Positions 1 through 12,780 of a stretch of 64,000 nt of DNA are shown here, one piece after another (position 1 is the stretch's first letter; each line of letters begins with the position of its first letter). The notes beneath the pieces were generated by a model. It did no database searches and was not told the DNA's origin. It saw only the letters and a program-made list of their open reading frames with translations. Position numbers and translations under genes: made by a program. This DNA is from Acanthacorydalis orientalis (lineage: Eukaryota > Arthropoda > Insecta > Megaloptera > Corydalidae): contig CM068322.1 in the NCBI GenBank assembly GCA_034766995.1, positions 33,667,939-33,731,938 of the forward strand. The letters are read 5' to 3'.

Positions 1-471
1 GAAACTTAACATAAATATTATTCATAATCTATATTAATATGTTGTTAAAAAAATTATCACATTTAAATTTATTTCTAAGAAAACAATAACAAAGCTAAAT
101 TCAGTGCCGAAAAATATCGCAAAAAATCTCCGTACATTTGAGAGTTCATCATACGTTATCCATGTTCTGACATGTTCATTTCTGTTAAGGCCGCGTATAT
201 TTAATCATAAAGGGACAAGGGATATCAATTGAAATATCTTCATCTTCGAGTGAGCATAAATTAATTATTTGAATACACCGTGAAAATATTAAGAAATAAA
301 TATTAAAAAATGCCAATTGAAACCCGAAATTCACTAATTAAATTTCATAAAGAAGGATTTCTCAGCTTTGAATTTATTTTTGTTATTGTTTTCTTAGAAA
401 TAAATTTAAATGTGTCAATGTTTTTAATAGCATGTTTGTATAGATAACGAAGAATATTTGTGTTAAGTTTC
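1..471. repeat. Fold-back repeat with ~100-bp inverted arms, cut by window edge
   Basis: Positions 1-102 read on the + strand closely match the reverse complement of 370-471. Both arms share a long near-identical core ending in an AAACAATAACAAA stretch. The spacer, 103-369, is unrelated. The right arm may continue past 471, but its partner would lie left of the window. This looks like a non-autonomous fold-back or long-TIR element. No coding capacity is visible, and target duplications cannot be judged because the left end is missing. Confidence 0.7.
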
Positions 472-1080
472 ATAAATGTATTTATATAAATGCAAAAATA
501 ATAATAAAGCTTTTTGTTGTAAGTTGTGAGTGTACGGAGACTTTTTTGTCCGACTGTACATACAAACAACTGGTTACTTCAATGCAGTAAGTACGGCGTC
601 AGAAGTCATTCCGGTCCGCATATGGACATTACATTTCTGAATTGCTCTCCATGACTAACAGTCATATCAGTTTCATGTCTGGTGTACTATGAGACGGCAC
701 TGTGTGTTTTCGCGATAAGTCCGAGAATATTTTGCGGCCGGCCGTATCGACTCTATCGAAAATTTCAACTATTGTATATTTGTATCGATGGAGATAAGTG
801 CTTCGTGTATTAAACATATTTTAAATTCGCAGGAGAGGAAAATATACGATTCGAGGATGTCATAAAAAAATTAATCGAATATTCATGAGATTCACTTTGA
901 ATTATTATCGTTTTTTTTTGTTAAGATCTAACCTTATTAAAAGCATTCGAGATGTTTTCTTAGCAAAAAACATCTTTCAAAGAACTAATTTTTTCTTAGA
1001 AGATGTTTTCAAAGAATTAACACTGAAAACGTTACAGAATCTATTTATTGAAATGTTCGATAATGGATTATTTTGATATA
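472..1080. other. Gene-free AT-rich stretch
   Basis: Only short open frames occur here, none with a recognisable product or coding bias. A somewhat GC-richer patch lies near 590-780. I see no splice-supported exon. Confidence 0.5.
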
Positions 1081-1089
1081 CTTATGTTT

Positions 1090-1330
1090 CCCAAATGAAT
1101 TTTATTTTTATAAAAAAAATTCTGGTCAGAAATGTTCAATAAATTATTATTGAATGTTTTTGATTGTTGCTCATGTGTATTTAAATGACGATTCAATCAG
1201 TCTAAGAGCATGAAAGTACTGAACAATCTACAGAAAGTATAGAAAAAAAAATTCTGTTCCCTGGCGCTCTGAGATGCCGGCATCACCAGTGAAATCCGCA
1301 TAAATAAAAATGATCAATAATGACAACTAA
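1090..1330. repeat. Palindromic repeat family, two-armed copy
   Basis: The left arm carries the hallmark AAATGTTCAATAA and TTTTTGATTGTTGC blocks. The right arm carries the inverted version (GGCGCTCTGAGATGCCGGCATC, then ATGATCAATAATGA). Both arms are diverged. Same family as the better copies near 12.3, 33.6 and 43.7 kb. Confidence 0.7.
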
Positions 1331-2029
1331 TATGTTTGAATTGAATAAAACTGTTTAGTTTATACAGATATTTATTAATGGTTGATTTAGAATACATGAT
1401 TATTTAATTTTAGTCCAATAATGGAAACTATCGCAATAACAGTTCTGATAAAAATGGTCAATAATTAATTTTTGAACATTTTGATGTATGATATGATTTA
1501 TTGAATATTTTTAACTAGAAAAAAATGTAGTTTGCTGTGTAAAGAAAATAATTAATTGTAAAAATACAAATGGTTTACTTAAAACAGAATGTGGAATTTG
1601 AATGTAGAGATATACACTTCTACAAGAACATTTATAAATAAAATAAAACATCTAACTATTATTTTCAAATTAAATCTTCAGCGCTGACCTTAAAACTCGA
1701 CTTGATTGTTTCACGATTAAATGATGAATATTTTACCTAATAGCCTTTTAAGTTAAAAATATATCCATTGATCGAAACCTTCTTTAACATAATACATAAA
1801 TATCGATTAGAACTTTGTTTGTTTCGAACATTCACGTCTGTTCTCGTTGGAAGTTTCTTTTTTATTTCGTTTTCTTTCCGTGTACTTCTCTGTATATTTT
1901 TTGTATAGATGTTTGAGAACTCCGTTACGATCATTGTTTATTATGTGGCCGAGATAATCGCTCTATAGAAAAAAGTTTATACACGTGGATGAATGTTTTT
2001 TTTATGTGTAGAAAAACTCGGATTATTTT

Positions 2030-2170
2030 CAGAAATGGATTTTTCACTCTCATGAAATCCATATGATTTTTTCTATTTAAAAAGTGTTCAATAATTGATA
2101 ACTGATCATTGCTGACTATTGTTTTGAGGATTACAATAAAGATGATATCATCCTTTGCACTATAACATAA
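2030..2170. repeat. Palindromic repeat family, left half
   Basis: Half copy with TTCAATAATTGATAACTGATCATTG followed by a diverged GATGATATCATCCTTTGCACTATA centre. The right arm is missing. Confidence 0.55.
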
Positions 2171-2287
2171 AGGAATACATTAAGAAATTAATTATTTAAT
2201 TTTTGAACCCTTTCACTATAAAATAATAAGAGATTTTCTGATAATTGTACATTATTACATCCATCATTTTAATGTCAATGTATTTGA

Positions 2288-2290
<3 letters not shown>

Positions 2291-2332
<42 letters not shown>
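2291..2332. repeat. (AT)n microsatellite
   Basis: Uninterrupted AT dinucleotide tract of about 42 bp. Confidence 0.95.
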
Positions 2333-2335
<3 letters not shown>

Positions 2336-2789
2336 TTCATAAATTCAAATAATAATTCAATCACATTTTGAATAAAAATTCAAATACAAAACAGTCACAG
2401 ACATAAAAGCGAAGAACAATACTCAATTATATCTCAACGATCGAACACAATTGTACACGACTGAGGGTAAATAACTTTTATTGCTTTTTGTTCTAAGAAT
2501 TTTTATCGAACTGGTATGAGTTCGGTTCTGTCGTAACGATTTTCATTCAATGAGCGATAAGACCACACACGCACACGCACCAATTAATTTTATCTCGTTA
2601 ATTAATTAAATTTCATTAACTGTCTCAAGACCCGTGTTTATCATCTCAGTACGCTGTCAAGATCTCATTTCGTTCGAGTTTCGTAATAAAAAGTGACATC
2701 ACATAAAATCAACGTCGAACTCGTGACGCGGTTAATCAATACTCTATCTATTTAATATTCAGATATTATATTTTACATACTTTTAACAA

Positions 2790-2950
2790 ATGAGAAAAAC
2801 GATTTTTATGTTACATACTCTGTCTGAAAGTGACGGGATCGCCATTGAATTGCGCATAAGCAAAAATCAAAAATTATATTTTTGACCAGAAAAACTATTT
2901 GTGGTCTATGAAGTGAAAAAAATACAAATCATTTGTGAAAAAAGTTTCAT
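2790..2950. repeat. Palindromic repeat family, right half
   Basis: Half copy: GACGGGATCGCCATTGAATTGCGCATAAGC, a TTTTTGACCAGAAAAA block, then CATTTGTGAAA, in the order expected for the right arm. Confidence 0.65.
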
Positions 2951-3148
2951 TCTCTTCGATTTTCTCTGTATATTTTATATTAGTTTTGCTTGATTCGATG
3001 AGCAAATAAATAAATCAGATAAAAATGGTATTATTTCCATTCAGAACGAGTCAAGTTCTCGTTGCCAACAAGTTTTATATACACTTGTTTAATATAAATG
3101 TGTGCTGATAATGAAAACTCGAAATATATTTATTCACACACAAACACA

Positions 3149-3151
<3 letters not shown>

Positions 3152-3185
<34 letters not shown>
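3152..3185. repeat. (AT)n microsatellite
   Basis: AT tract of about 34 bp, preceded by a short CACACAAACACA stretch. Confidence 0.95.
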
Positions 3186-3187
<2 letters not shown>

Positions 3188-3684
3188 AGGATAAATTAAT
3201 AACTGTCTCTATTTGGCGAGGTTATATCGATTCTGTCAAGTGGGAAAAAAAGTACCGTAATGACCCTCATCCACTCTGCTTTCCGCTAGACGTTAGACAT
3301 TGACCCAATATGGGGGACTCACACTCGACGCAGTTTCGTTAATGACATGAAACTATACGCTAACTGGTCGTAATAAGTCCATTTCATAGTTGATAATCTA
3401 CAATCATGCTTGGGTGTATTATATATTTAGATTGGTACGCCTGTACGTACGAATAAGCACGTTATTTCGATTCGAACGAACGTTCACAGTTCAGTCGCAA
3501 GTGAAAATATCAAAGAGGGTAAATTGACATTCATGTGGATTCGATTCGTTCGCGTCGATGGGTCTGTTCCAGAAATAATAATTGTTGTTTTGATATGAAA
3601 GGCAGGTTGAGATCAATGTAAGTACAGTCGAATTATTTCTTAGGGGAATTTATAATTAATCTACTATATTGGCTTTTGCTTACT

Positions 3685-4265
3685 TTATAAATCATAGTTT
3701 TGGAAATACACACTTAATCCCTAATTAGATTAATCGCGGGTGTTTGTACATATTTTTCTATGGTTTGGAGTACTGACGGGAGCAGTGTCGATATTTTAAT
3801 GCGTATAAGCATTAATCAGATATGGTAAATGATGATTTATTAAACATTTTTGATCAGAATAATTTTTTTTTTGCTTATGGGCTGAAAATAGAACTTGTGA
3901 ATGTATCCACAGTATCAGAACAATATTGTGTAATAAAACGGTTGAAAGTATAGCTGAGAAAAATTTTAAAGTATAAAAAAAATATTAATTTTAGATTTTA
4001 AATGTAGTTTCGAACAAACTTTATAAACCCTTGTTTAGGAAATATATATATAATCCTTATTAATCATATGACTTTTACATATTTTTCTATGCTTTGGAGC
4101 TTTGAACGTGGCAGGATCGATATTTTAATATGCAGAAGCATTAATCCAAAATGGAAAATAATGATTTATTGAACATTTTTGATCAGAATAATTTTTTTGG
4201 TTGGTTTATAGGGCGAAAAAGAATTTGTGAATTTATCCAGTGTGATTTCTGGAATGAATTTCTAA
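3685..4265. repeat. Tandem duplication of ~330 bp, each unit with a palindromic-family right half
   Basis: Unit 1 (about 3,685-3,960) and unit 2 (about 4,017-4,265) align over their length. Both have TTTATAAA, a GGAAATA..TAATCC block, TACATATTTTTCTATG, then a palindromic-family right arm (ATGATTTATT.AACATTTTTGATCAGAATAA). The duplicated unit includes DNA outside the repeat family, so one right-half copy was copied with its flank. Confidence 0.6.
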
Positions 4266-4478
4266 CTGTTGACTCGTAATCAGTGCGGTGCTACATTTTT
4301 AAAAATAATTTCCATAATTTATCTACTAATCAAATAAAAAATAAGAAGTTCAGACCTTTTTCATTTAAATTTATGTCTTTTAAAATATACATTTTTACAA
4401 TGTGTTTTCAAAGAACGGCATATATTAACCTGAAAAGCATTCTATCTAATTAAAACACTTTTTAAAAATTACCCTTTT

Positions 4479-4503
4479 ATATATATATATATATATATAT
4501 ATA
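4479..4503. repeat. (AT)n microsatellite
   Basis: Short AT tract of about 25 bp. Confidence 0.9.
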
Positions 4504-4939
4504 AAGAAACACGTTTTTAATTACTTCATTTCTTTACAAAATTTACAAGTACAGTCCTTATTCTTTCCAATCTAAATAATAACATACTTCGAGGGATACA
4601 AGTACTGTACAACTGAACAACCATCCCTGCTGTTTAAAATATACGAAGACGATCTGTCGCCTCAGTAGAGACACTAACCAAATACAAATTTATATACAAG
4701 TTTGAGTACACATTCGTGTTTCTATTTCTGAAGAGGCTTTGCACCCTTCAAATGCAAATAACCCTCATTACGGACGATTATTTACATAAATAGTAGTTGT
4801 TAAGTGAGATACTAACGCGATATTAAAATTAGACGAGACGTTTCAAAAAAATTCTCAGAGATATTCGTAGTCGAGTTTATATAGTTGATGTTTCGTACGT
4901 TTTACTAATTTGAGAACAATTTAATTAATTAATTAATAC

Positions 4940-4978
4940 ATATATATATATATATATAGACAGAGAGAGAGAGAGAAA
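4940..4978. repeat. Compound (AT)n(GA)n microsatellite
   Basis: An AT run passes directly into an AG run. The same AT-to-GA pattern recurs near 15.53, 17.66 and 35.81 kb. Confidence 0.9.
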
Positions 4979-5381
4979 GAAATAAAGGATAGAATAAGCG
5001 TGAAAAAGTTTAGTATATGTAATACGCATCATGGGCAATTTCGAAAATTAGTTCAACTGTCGCTCGAATTAATGATCTGAATTAACGATGGATGTGTGTG
5101 TGGTGCGTATGTATAGATGGTAGTTCCACTCCCTAATGACATGTTATGTCCGTCAACGATCTATTTAAATCATATCAAAAATTCATAGATTTAAAAGCGT
5201 CTACGACAGAATTACACTTTGGCATGCGTACAAACACCAATGTCATTGCCACGTTCGACAATAATTACTTATAGCACTCCAGAGTATTACTTGTAACAAA
5301 TTGCTCCAATTTGTCGTCGGATATAATTAATTGCTTTTTTTCCGTGCGAATGTTTCAGCGGCTTTTTGTTTTACCGTAAAT

Positions 5382-5383
<2 letters not shown>

Positions 5384-5466
<83 letters not shown>
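5384..5466. repeat. (AT)n microsatellite, interrupted
   Basis: Two AT runs separated by ACACATAC, about 83 bp in all. Confidence 0.95.
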
Positions 5467-5470
<4 letters not shown>

Positions 5471-5892
5471 AGTTTAGAAGTGAATCGGTCTCCTGACAAA
5501 CTAGGAAACAAATACTTAATCGAACAAATGGTGCATCAATGGTAAAGGTAAAAATTGACAGAAAAAACTTTGAATCGCAACAAGTACAAATCGTTCACTT
5601 AAAACAGAAAGCGAGAGTCGACCTGCAAAACAATATCAAATCTCCATCTCGCTCGTCAACAAAGATATATTTTTATCGTTATCATTAGTAACTACTCGAA
5701 CACTCCATCCTTATCTATCTTACATGTCCCGACTATAAAATTTTCAACAAACCTCTAACAAGGATAGTTAATTATCTATAAACATTATGTTTCATATTAC
5801 CATCTTTCTTACACTCTACAAGCAATAAATTTATAGAAAAATATTTGCATTTCTTTTAATCTTCTATTCCATTTTTGAGAGGGAAATTATCA

Positions 5893-5896
<4 letters not shown>

Positions 5897-5942
<46 letters not shown>
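5897..5942. repeat. (AT)n microsatellite
   Basis: AT tract of about 45 bp. Confidence 0.95.
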
Positions 5943-5945
<3 letters not shown>

Positions 5946-6629
5946 GAAATAAATCAAATGGGTTTAAATGATTTTGAAAAGAGTGCTTCGCCGCTAAAGC
6001 TTATAAAATTTTTTCAGCGAATTCAATTTCGCAAATAAAATACTTTCTTTCATATGAACTAAAACATGAATCAATTTTGATAATATTAATGTTCATATTC
6101 ACTTTTAAAATTAAGATCAATACAGTATTTATCTAAACTGATTATATTTTCTATATCTAATGTCAATAATTTTTTGAAACTTCAGTTGGTTTCATTTATC
6201 TTTTTGCACTATATGATCAGAAAAATGACAAAACTTCAGTTAAACTCCTTATTATGTTCACTATCTATGTTACTCAAAAGACTGGAATGAAATAAATTGT
6301 GCTCATAGAAAAAGCAGACATATATCTAAGTCATAGATTGATAATTTTCTTTTTGTTTGAGTTTTTCTATTCTGTGGTTGTCGTAACGACAGAGGATTCA
6401 TGTTTATTAGTTGAATTGTTCTATCTGATATGCATAAATAAATATTAGATGTAGATAGAGTCGGTTTTATAAAACGAAGGCAAATAACATACACTGTATA
6501 ACGTTTCAGAATCAGAATTAATTTTTGTTTCACTTGAAAATTCTATCTATTTATCGATTGTTTTACTCCTTAATACTGTTTTGATAGTCCGACTAAATTC
6601 AGTTTACAAATTGTTTTTCCATTCTACAA

Positions 6630-7010
6630 ACCAGAAAAAAACTTTTGGTTAAGGATTATGATGGCATCGTCATCGAAATGCGTATAGGCAACAATAAAAA
6701 ACTATAAAAAATGACTTACTGTATATATTTGACAAAAAGATTTTTTTATAGTTTTCGGAGTGAAAAAATAACCTGCTGTTTTTAAAAATTGAACTCTATT
6801 TTTCTAAATTAATCCGATGACTTCTTCCAAACAACGCTCAATTTTTGATTGTTGGTTATCATCAGAGTGCCAAGGTAAGGCTCTAATCAAAATACCATCG
6901 TTATTTAAATTCGCACAAGCAAAAATCAAAAATGATTAAAAATCATTCATTGATCATTTTTTGTCATAAAATGTTTTTATGGCTTTTAGAGAGAAAAAAT
7001 AATTCATTTT
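6630..7010. repeat. Palindromic repeat family, two adjacent degenerate copies
   Basis: A right half at about 6,640-6,780 (GATGGCATCGTCATCGAAATGCG, then GGCAACAATAAAAAACT) is followed by a short two-armed copy at about 6,835-7,010 (TTTTTGATTGTTGG then GCACAAGCAAAAATCAAAAATGATT and AATAATTCATTTT). Confidence 0.65.
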
Positions 7011-7721
7011 ACTCCAGAATATATTTTACTCCACCTAAAGAATTACTGAAATTAATGAATATAAAAGATTTTCGTTATAATGTGTATTTTAATACTACTT
7101 TATTGTATATTAATAACACAAAATGTACAACATGAATGTCAAGTTCAGTATTTCTTTTATTATGAAATAAATTTCATTGTATCTATTTATTTACCTATCA
7201 ATTCATTTCATTCTAACTAATCCACAAATCATTTTCTCATGTTATCTATTTAATACAATAAAGAGAGCTGACCTCTCCATCGTCATTTTTAAGTTAAAAA
7301 ACCCCTTTAGGGTTTAAAAATTTTCCCAGTAAAAATATTAATGTCCAACGAACAGATGAGCCAAATGTCACAGTTTGTACGAAAACAGAAAATAATCGTA
7401 CAGCTGGCAAATTTAACAAGTTTAATTAATGTTCCCTGACTCCCTGAACTTTGTACCGTCCGGTTTTGATACGTTTCAGAGTTTGAACTGTTTTTTCGAT
7501 ACACAAAAAAACAACGATACGACGACGTGAAAACTCCGAAAATGTAATTAATGCGTGTATATGTTTTTTAGTCGAAATATGTACAAGAGTTCAGTTTTTC
7601 GATCCGTAAACAAACTTTTCAACAAAAAGTTATAGGAAATGATCGAATTTATATCGAAAGTTTGAGGAAATTTATGTACGTGTTTTTACAAAAACTGCCT
7701 CACGGCTTTCGAAAACATCTC

Positions 7722-7725
<4 letters not shown>

Positions 7726-7765
<40 letters not shown>
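7726..7765. repeat. (AT)n microsatellite
   Basis: AT tract of about 40 bp. Confidence 0.95.
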
Positions 7766-7768
<3 letters not shown>

Positions 7769-10020
7769 GATTTATAGAATAAGAATAAACAACAAATCTA
7801 TGAAATGTAAGTTTAAAGCAGTTGATCAATCGAAACTTCTACACACAACGTATAACATGGATAATGTAAATAGCCTCATATTACAAACGGTATTGAAATT
7901 AAATACAATCGTATTCTTTCGCTTTTACTGTAAATTAAATATCGTGTCATTTAATATTTACATCGGACCTTTTATTTTAATTTTAAACGAACGAGCCATG
8001 AAATATATATCACAAACCAACGAAAAATAATTTCAAGCAGATTCGCCGTCTCGAATAAAACTTAAATTGTTTTTCAAGTTATACAAAATAAAAAAATGTA
8101 TATTTCCGTTACACTGAATATATATATATATATATGTTGAACTATCAAACTATCTTTTTAACATTGTATCTAAAAATCTTACAATCCTCATACATTGCAT
8201 ATGAATCATTGTATGAGAAAATAACTTCATTCATCTGCCAACAGAAGATGTGATTTATCTTAAATAATGCGTATTAGCGTTCTGTGACATGTATTCGGTT
8301 TGGAAGAAATGAAATTGGGACGGGAAAACAAATATTCGATTGAAAAAAAGATTAATAGTTTTCTTATTTTGGTTGTCAGCAACGAACTATAAATTACAAC
8401 TGAAACTTCTGTACTGATATTTGTTTAAAATTTAATAATTTTTCAAAATAATATGTTTTCCAGCACAAATATTGACTTCTGAACTCATTTCTTTTCGGTT
8501 TTCATCATACATTTCGTTGTTATCTCCACATTGATACTGGCTAAAAATGTTGGACATTTTTACCGTACTTCATAAGAGATAAAACCTTGTAAAAGCATCA
8601 GTATGATATTTTTGTAACTTTTTAAGGAATATTATTCAAAGTTATGACTGATAACAAACAATTTATACGAAGAACATTAAAAGAATATTAACTTTAAAAA
8701 AATTATATAATCTGAAACACAGAGTGGTCAAAAATATATTGAAATTATTAAAAATAGTTTTTAATACAAAATTTCTGTACAGTTATTGAATTGAATTCGA
8801 TAGGATTTTCGCAAAAAAATTGAAAATGTTGCAATCTTTAAAACGTGTCATGCTTTGCTCTATAAATTACTGCAAAGAAATATTTCGAAATGAATCGGAC
8901 GAAACAAATACTGCAGTTAGCTATTTTATATTTTGAAAAAATGATATTGACATAATATAATTAGAACCCGGAAGAATACATAAACCTTAGAGTCTTATGA
9001 TAATGACGTATGATGAAAACATTAATTGTTTAAAAAATCTATGAAACGTCTATTTATTTGTTTTGAATAAAGCATATATAAAATAAATAACAGAATCTAC
9101 ATATAAATGCCAAATATATTGAATTGAATTCAATTAAAGACAATTTCGTATTGTACGGTGGTTGAATTTTCAAAAAAATATTTAAAATGTTAATACACTC
9201 ACTCTATTGTATTAATAAATAGTTCTGTTTTTATACATTGACTACTTGAGCTTTAAAATGCTTAACACGATAGAAAAAAGCACCATCTTTAGTCATTTTT
9301 CATATATTTGAAAAAATATTCATGTAATAACATGTTTATTCACTATTTAATTAAATAATCAAAATTATACATATATTTTAATGCATGTATTTGTATATAT
9401 ATACATAAATAATTACACATAAATAATTCGTTCTTCAACGAATTTATTTTCTTTAAAGGACTCGGTTTAACTTTATGGAATGAATTATAAACAAAATTAC
9501 TAGTGAAATTCATGAAAATTCAATGCTTTTAGTGTAAAGTTGTTCTTGCGTTCGCTCTTTGAGCTTCAGTTATCAGTATGCCACCTGAAAATATTATTGT
9601 GAGCATGGTGTAAGCGATAACCACCCCATTTCTTAAAATTCAAAAAAGAGGCATTTTTTTCAAAACGATCTCACTGGTGTATTTATCACAGTTCTAAAAG
9701 ATGTGTAAAAATTAGAAAAATAAATTTTTATGCTTCAAATAATTAAAAATATGACAACACTTACCTAACAATAAGGTTATTTAGTTAAAAGAAAAAACAA
9801 GAATGTTCGTCATTTTTGATTATTTGTTTTTTCTCACTATATTATTTTACAAATTTGGACAGGTTTTTTAACGAGCGTTAATGTTCTCGATTTAACATAA
9901 AATATCCGATTCGTCTAAATGTTAACCGTGTTTTTAAATCGCAAAAACCAGCGACGAAAACAATCTCTTGATAGAGCAATACATGAACATTTATCAATCA
10001 CACGTGCGTTGGAAAATTAA
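7766..10020. other. Gene-free AT-rich stretch
   Basis: I see no exon with recognisable protein similarity. There are weak self-similar blocks (TATTGAATTGAATTC occurs near 8,785 and 9,117) and a short AT run at 8,118-8,135. Otherwise it is undifferentiated AT-rich spacer. Confidence 0.5.
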
Positions 10021-10139
10021 ACGTTGGAAAATAAAACCTGTCCGAAGTTAAATCAACAGATAAACAAACTGTCAGCTGTCTGGATGATAAAAAAAACTGT
10101 GGATTTTGTCCGTGTACCGAGATTTGAAACAATGGAGTG

Positions 10140-10770
10140 TCATGACGCAAACAACAAACGAAACGGACAGAAACAGTCGAACAGACTGCAGCAATGTTTC
10201 AACGGATAGAAAAAAATTGAAAATTTCAAACCTGCCGGTACAGCGGCGGTGGCGGCGGCGGCGGCTGCTCCGCGTAACCGTAACGCTTCCACTGCACACG
10301 CTCTGATATGTGTCACAGCACTGGTCGCACTTCGACGCCGTCTGCTGACGAGACGCCGAGACGAACAGCGACGTACCCCTTTGACGCCGCCGCAGTCCGC
10401 GCGCCCAACGTCCACGAACGTTTCGCTCGCGCGCGTCCCGTCTCTATCCCCGTCGGCGGCGCGTGTCTCGTCGTTGATCTTCGGCGCTGACGCAGAATAC
10501 ACGCCGGCGCCCCTCGATCGCGAGCCGCGAATGCTACCGTTCTGCTGTTCGTCGATGTTCTGCGCGATGCCGCCACCTCCGGCGCTGGAAAAACGAGATC
10601 TATTGCATGTTGTGCGTCTTGCGATTGAGGCACCGGCCTTGGATGGCTTTTCGAGTGCGTGTGTAACAAAAAACGTGCCGACACACGTACAACAAACAAA
10701 AAAGAGATATTTGCGCGTTTCATTCGCTTCCAGTTGTTTTGGTGGCACCGATGTTCGTTCCGCCGATGAA
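10140..10770. promoter_or_regulatory. CpG-rich island, candidate promoter / 5' exon
   Basis: This ~630-bp block is GC-rich and full of CpG in an otherwise strongly AT-rich region. It holds an imperfect GGC-type trinucleotide run near 10,241-10,265. Long open frames exist on both strands at once (10,249-10,776 on + and 10,748-10,140 on -). That is expected from GC-rich, stop-poor DNA, and neither product resembles a known protein. The best reading is a promoter with an untranslated or alternative first exon of a gene whose coding exons lie outside the window or across long introns. Coding function is not excluded. Confidence 0.45.
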
Positions 10771-10999
10771 AATTAGATCATTAAACAACCGTATCATATA
10801 CCGAAACACAGATAGCACTAATGAGGATCCTAACAGAAAATCTAAACAGTTATATAACAATAAAAACACAAACAAATTGACAATATACACACAGGACACC
10901 ACACTATCAAAACGTCCAATAATTGATACTTATACGTTTTTATTTACTAGAGACCATTGATAATAATAACGTCCGCTTAACTTTTATGAATTAATATTC

Positions 11000-11225
11000 A
11001 CTCTTCATGCACAACAATTTTTTTTTGTATCAAAATTGTCCATAATTAATTTTTTTGTACCTTGATGATCTGAGTGTGATGGCATCGCCATCGAAACACA
11101 TATAAGTAATATGAATGCACATGAAAAATGATCAGCAATTATTTATTGAACATTTTTTCCCAAAAAATGTGTTTGTGGTTTATGAGTCGAAAGAGAAATA
11201 ATTTGTGAAAATATCTGTAATTTGT
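11000..11225. repeat. Palindromic repeat family, right-biased copy
   Basis: Carries GATGGCATCGCCATCGAAACACATATAAG, ATGATCAGCAATTATTTATTGAACATTTTT, GTTTATGAGTCGAAAGAGAAATAATTTGTGAAAAT in the family order. The left arm is shortened to a TGTCCATAATTAAT remnant. Confidence 0.65.
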
Positions 11226-11758
11226 TATAAATCGCTTTTAAAAAATTCATTGGCATTTCCTCTTCTCTTCAGAGAGGAAATATCCTAATAAATTTGTTAG
11301 ACATGATCATCTGGGTTTCTATTCTCCACTGTCAGTTTCAGCATATATCCAGTCTTCAGATAGAATTTTAGAAACTTTAAAGTCTCAAAAATCTACTTGA
11401 AAATGGCACACGTGCGGAAACTAGTAGTGGAAAATAGAAACTCAGATAATCCAAAATGACGGAGAAAATCAGGAGTAATTTTAGACACTCTTGACAATTT
11501 GCCTAACCGGCCGAACACAGAGAACGATCGTTTTAGACATGGAAAACATAAATAATCTTTGTTCGAACATGGTTGAAAAAGACAAAGAGTGAAGATGATA
11601 AAAGAATGGACTAACCCGTGCGGTATCATTGAGAAAAAAAGAGTGATTAGAAAACAGATGCGAACATTTCAATATTTAACGATTGAATAATTTTATTAAT
11701 AAATTGTTTTCATTCTGAATTTTCTATTTTCCTTAAAGTGTGTTTTTTCGGTGCACAC

Positions 11759-11798
11759 TATATATATAAATATATATGTATATATATATATATATATG

Positions 11799-11841
<43 letters not shown>

Positions 11842-11849
11842 TATATATC
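11759..11849. repeat. (AT)n microsatellite, interrupted
   Basis: About 90 bp of AT/GTAT repeats. Open frames across it are only Ile-Tyr runs translated from the repeat. Confidence 0.95.
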
Positions 11850-12269
11850 TTGCTGATGTTGCAAAGGGAATTCTACTGGTATCTAAGTTTTTTTTTGTCT
11901 ACAGAAGCTTTTTCGTTGACACGTATACTTAAATGACAAGGGTATTTCACAAGATAAAAAAAAAACATACAACAAAGATGGATGTGAGTGAAATACGTGA
12001 GCGTACTTTCCGGCATCGCTTGATCTCACTGGCTGTTTCCTTTGTCATCGGCCGAACACCTGGATTTTTTCGAAAGGCAATTCATTAATCCTGCTAAGAT
12101 TCGCAGGCGTATATTACTCATGTTTTATAACCACTGCGGCCGGTTGTCATTCCGTAAGCTTCATATTCGGTTTTTCCTATTTTTCATTTATTTATTTTTA
12201 TAAGAAAAACAGTCATTTTTTTATATTTTATTTGAGGTTGTTCGGTGTTTCAATTTAAAATAATGTATT

Positions 12270-12640
12270 TCTTGCAATACCGTTCAGACACTGTCGATAA
12301 ATTCCGTTTCACAAATGAATTATTTTTTCATTTCATAAACAATGAAAAATGTTCTTATGAATCATTATGAATCATTTTTGATTGTTGTTTGTGAGCATTT
12401 CGATAGCGATGCTATCATCTTTGGAGAGTGAGGTGTAGAAAAATCTATAATAGTTTTTTCCGTATCGTATCGTTCTAGGGATGATGATGTCGTCGACGAA
12501 ATACGAATAATCATTTACCAAAAATATTCACTAATCAATTATTGAACATTTTAAATTATAAAACATTTTAAGGGTTTTTGGAGTGAGTGAAAAATTGATT
12601 TGTGTAACTAACTGGTTTTTATTTTCCGTACTAAGTTATC
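12270..12640. repeat. Palindromic repeat family, near-complete copy
   Basis: One of the best copies. The left terminus has ACCGTTCAGACACTGTCG, then TTTCACAAATGAATTATTTTTTCATTTC. The left arm has a GATTGTTGTTTGTGAGCATTTCGATAGCGATGCTATCATC core. The right arm inverts the same blocks and ends GTGAGTGAAAAATTGATTTGTGTAA. The two arms are imperfect inverted repeats of about 150-170 bp each, so the copy can fold into one long hairpin. No open frame of note. Confidence 0.8.
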
Positions 12641-12689
12641 TAGTCAACTCCATTGCAGATTGTTTGAGTGAATGAGACTCGTTCTGTAT

Positions 12690-12780
12690 AAATTTATTTT
12701 TTAAATAAAATGAGTGAACAATTAATTTGTGAATGTGAATTTAATCACAGTTCGAAAACTATATTGTGGAATGTATTTTC
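12690..12780. repeat. Palindromic repeat family, right terminus only
   Basis: AATTTGTGAATGTGAATTTAATCACAGTTCGAAAACTATATTGTGG matches the right end of other copies. It defines the outer terminus of the family, roughly CCACAGT-(N)-GAACTATATTGTGG. Confidence 0.6.

Noticed and set aside
10140..10748. Long overlapping open frames on both strands (175 and 202 codons)
   Set aside because: GC-rich stop-poor DNA gives frames on both strands; neither product has a recognisable family or typical composition.
11738..11936. Ile-Tyr repeat proteins, here and at 21.0, 35.7, 57.9, 58.3, 58.6, 59.7 and 60.0 kb
   Set aside because: They are translations of (AT)n microsatellites.
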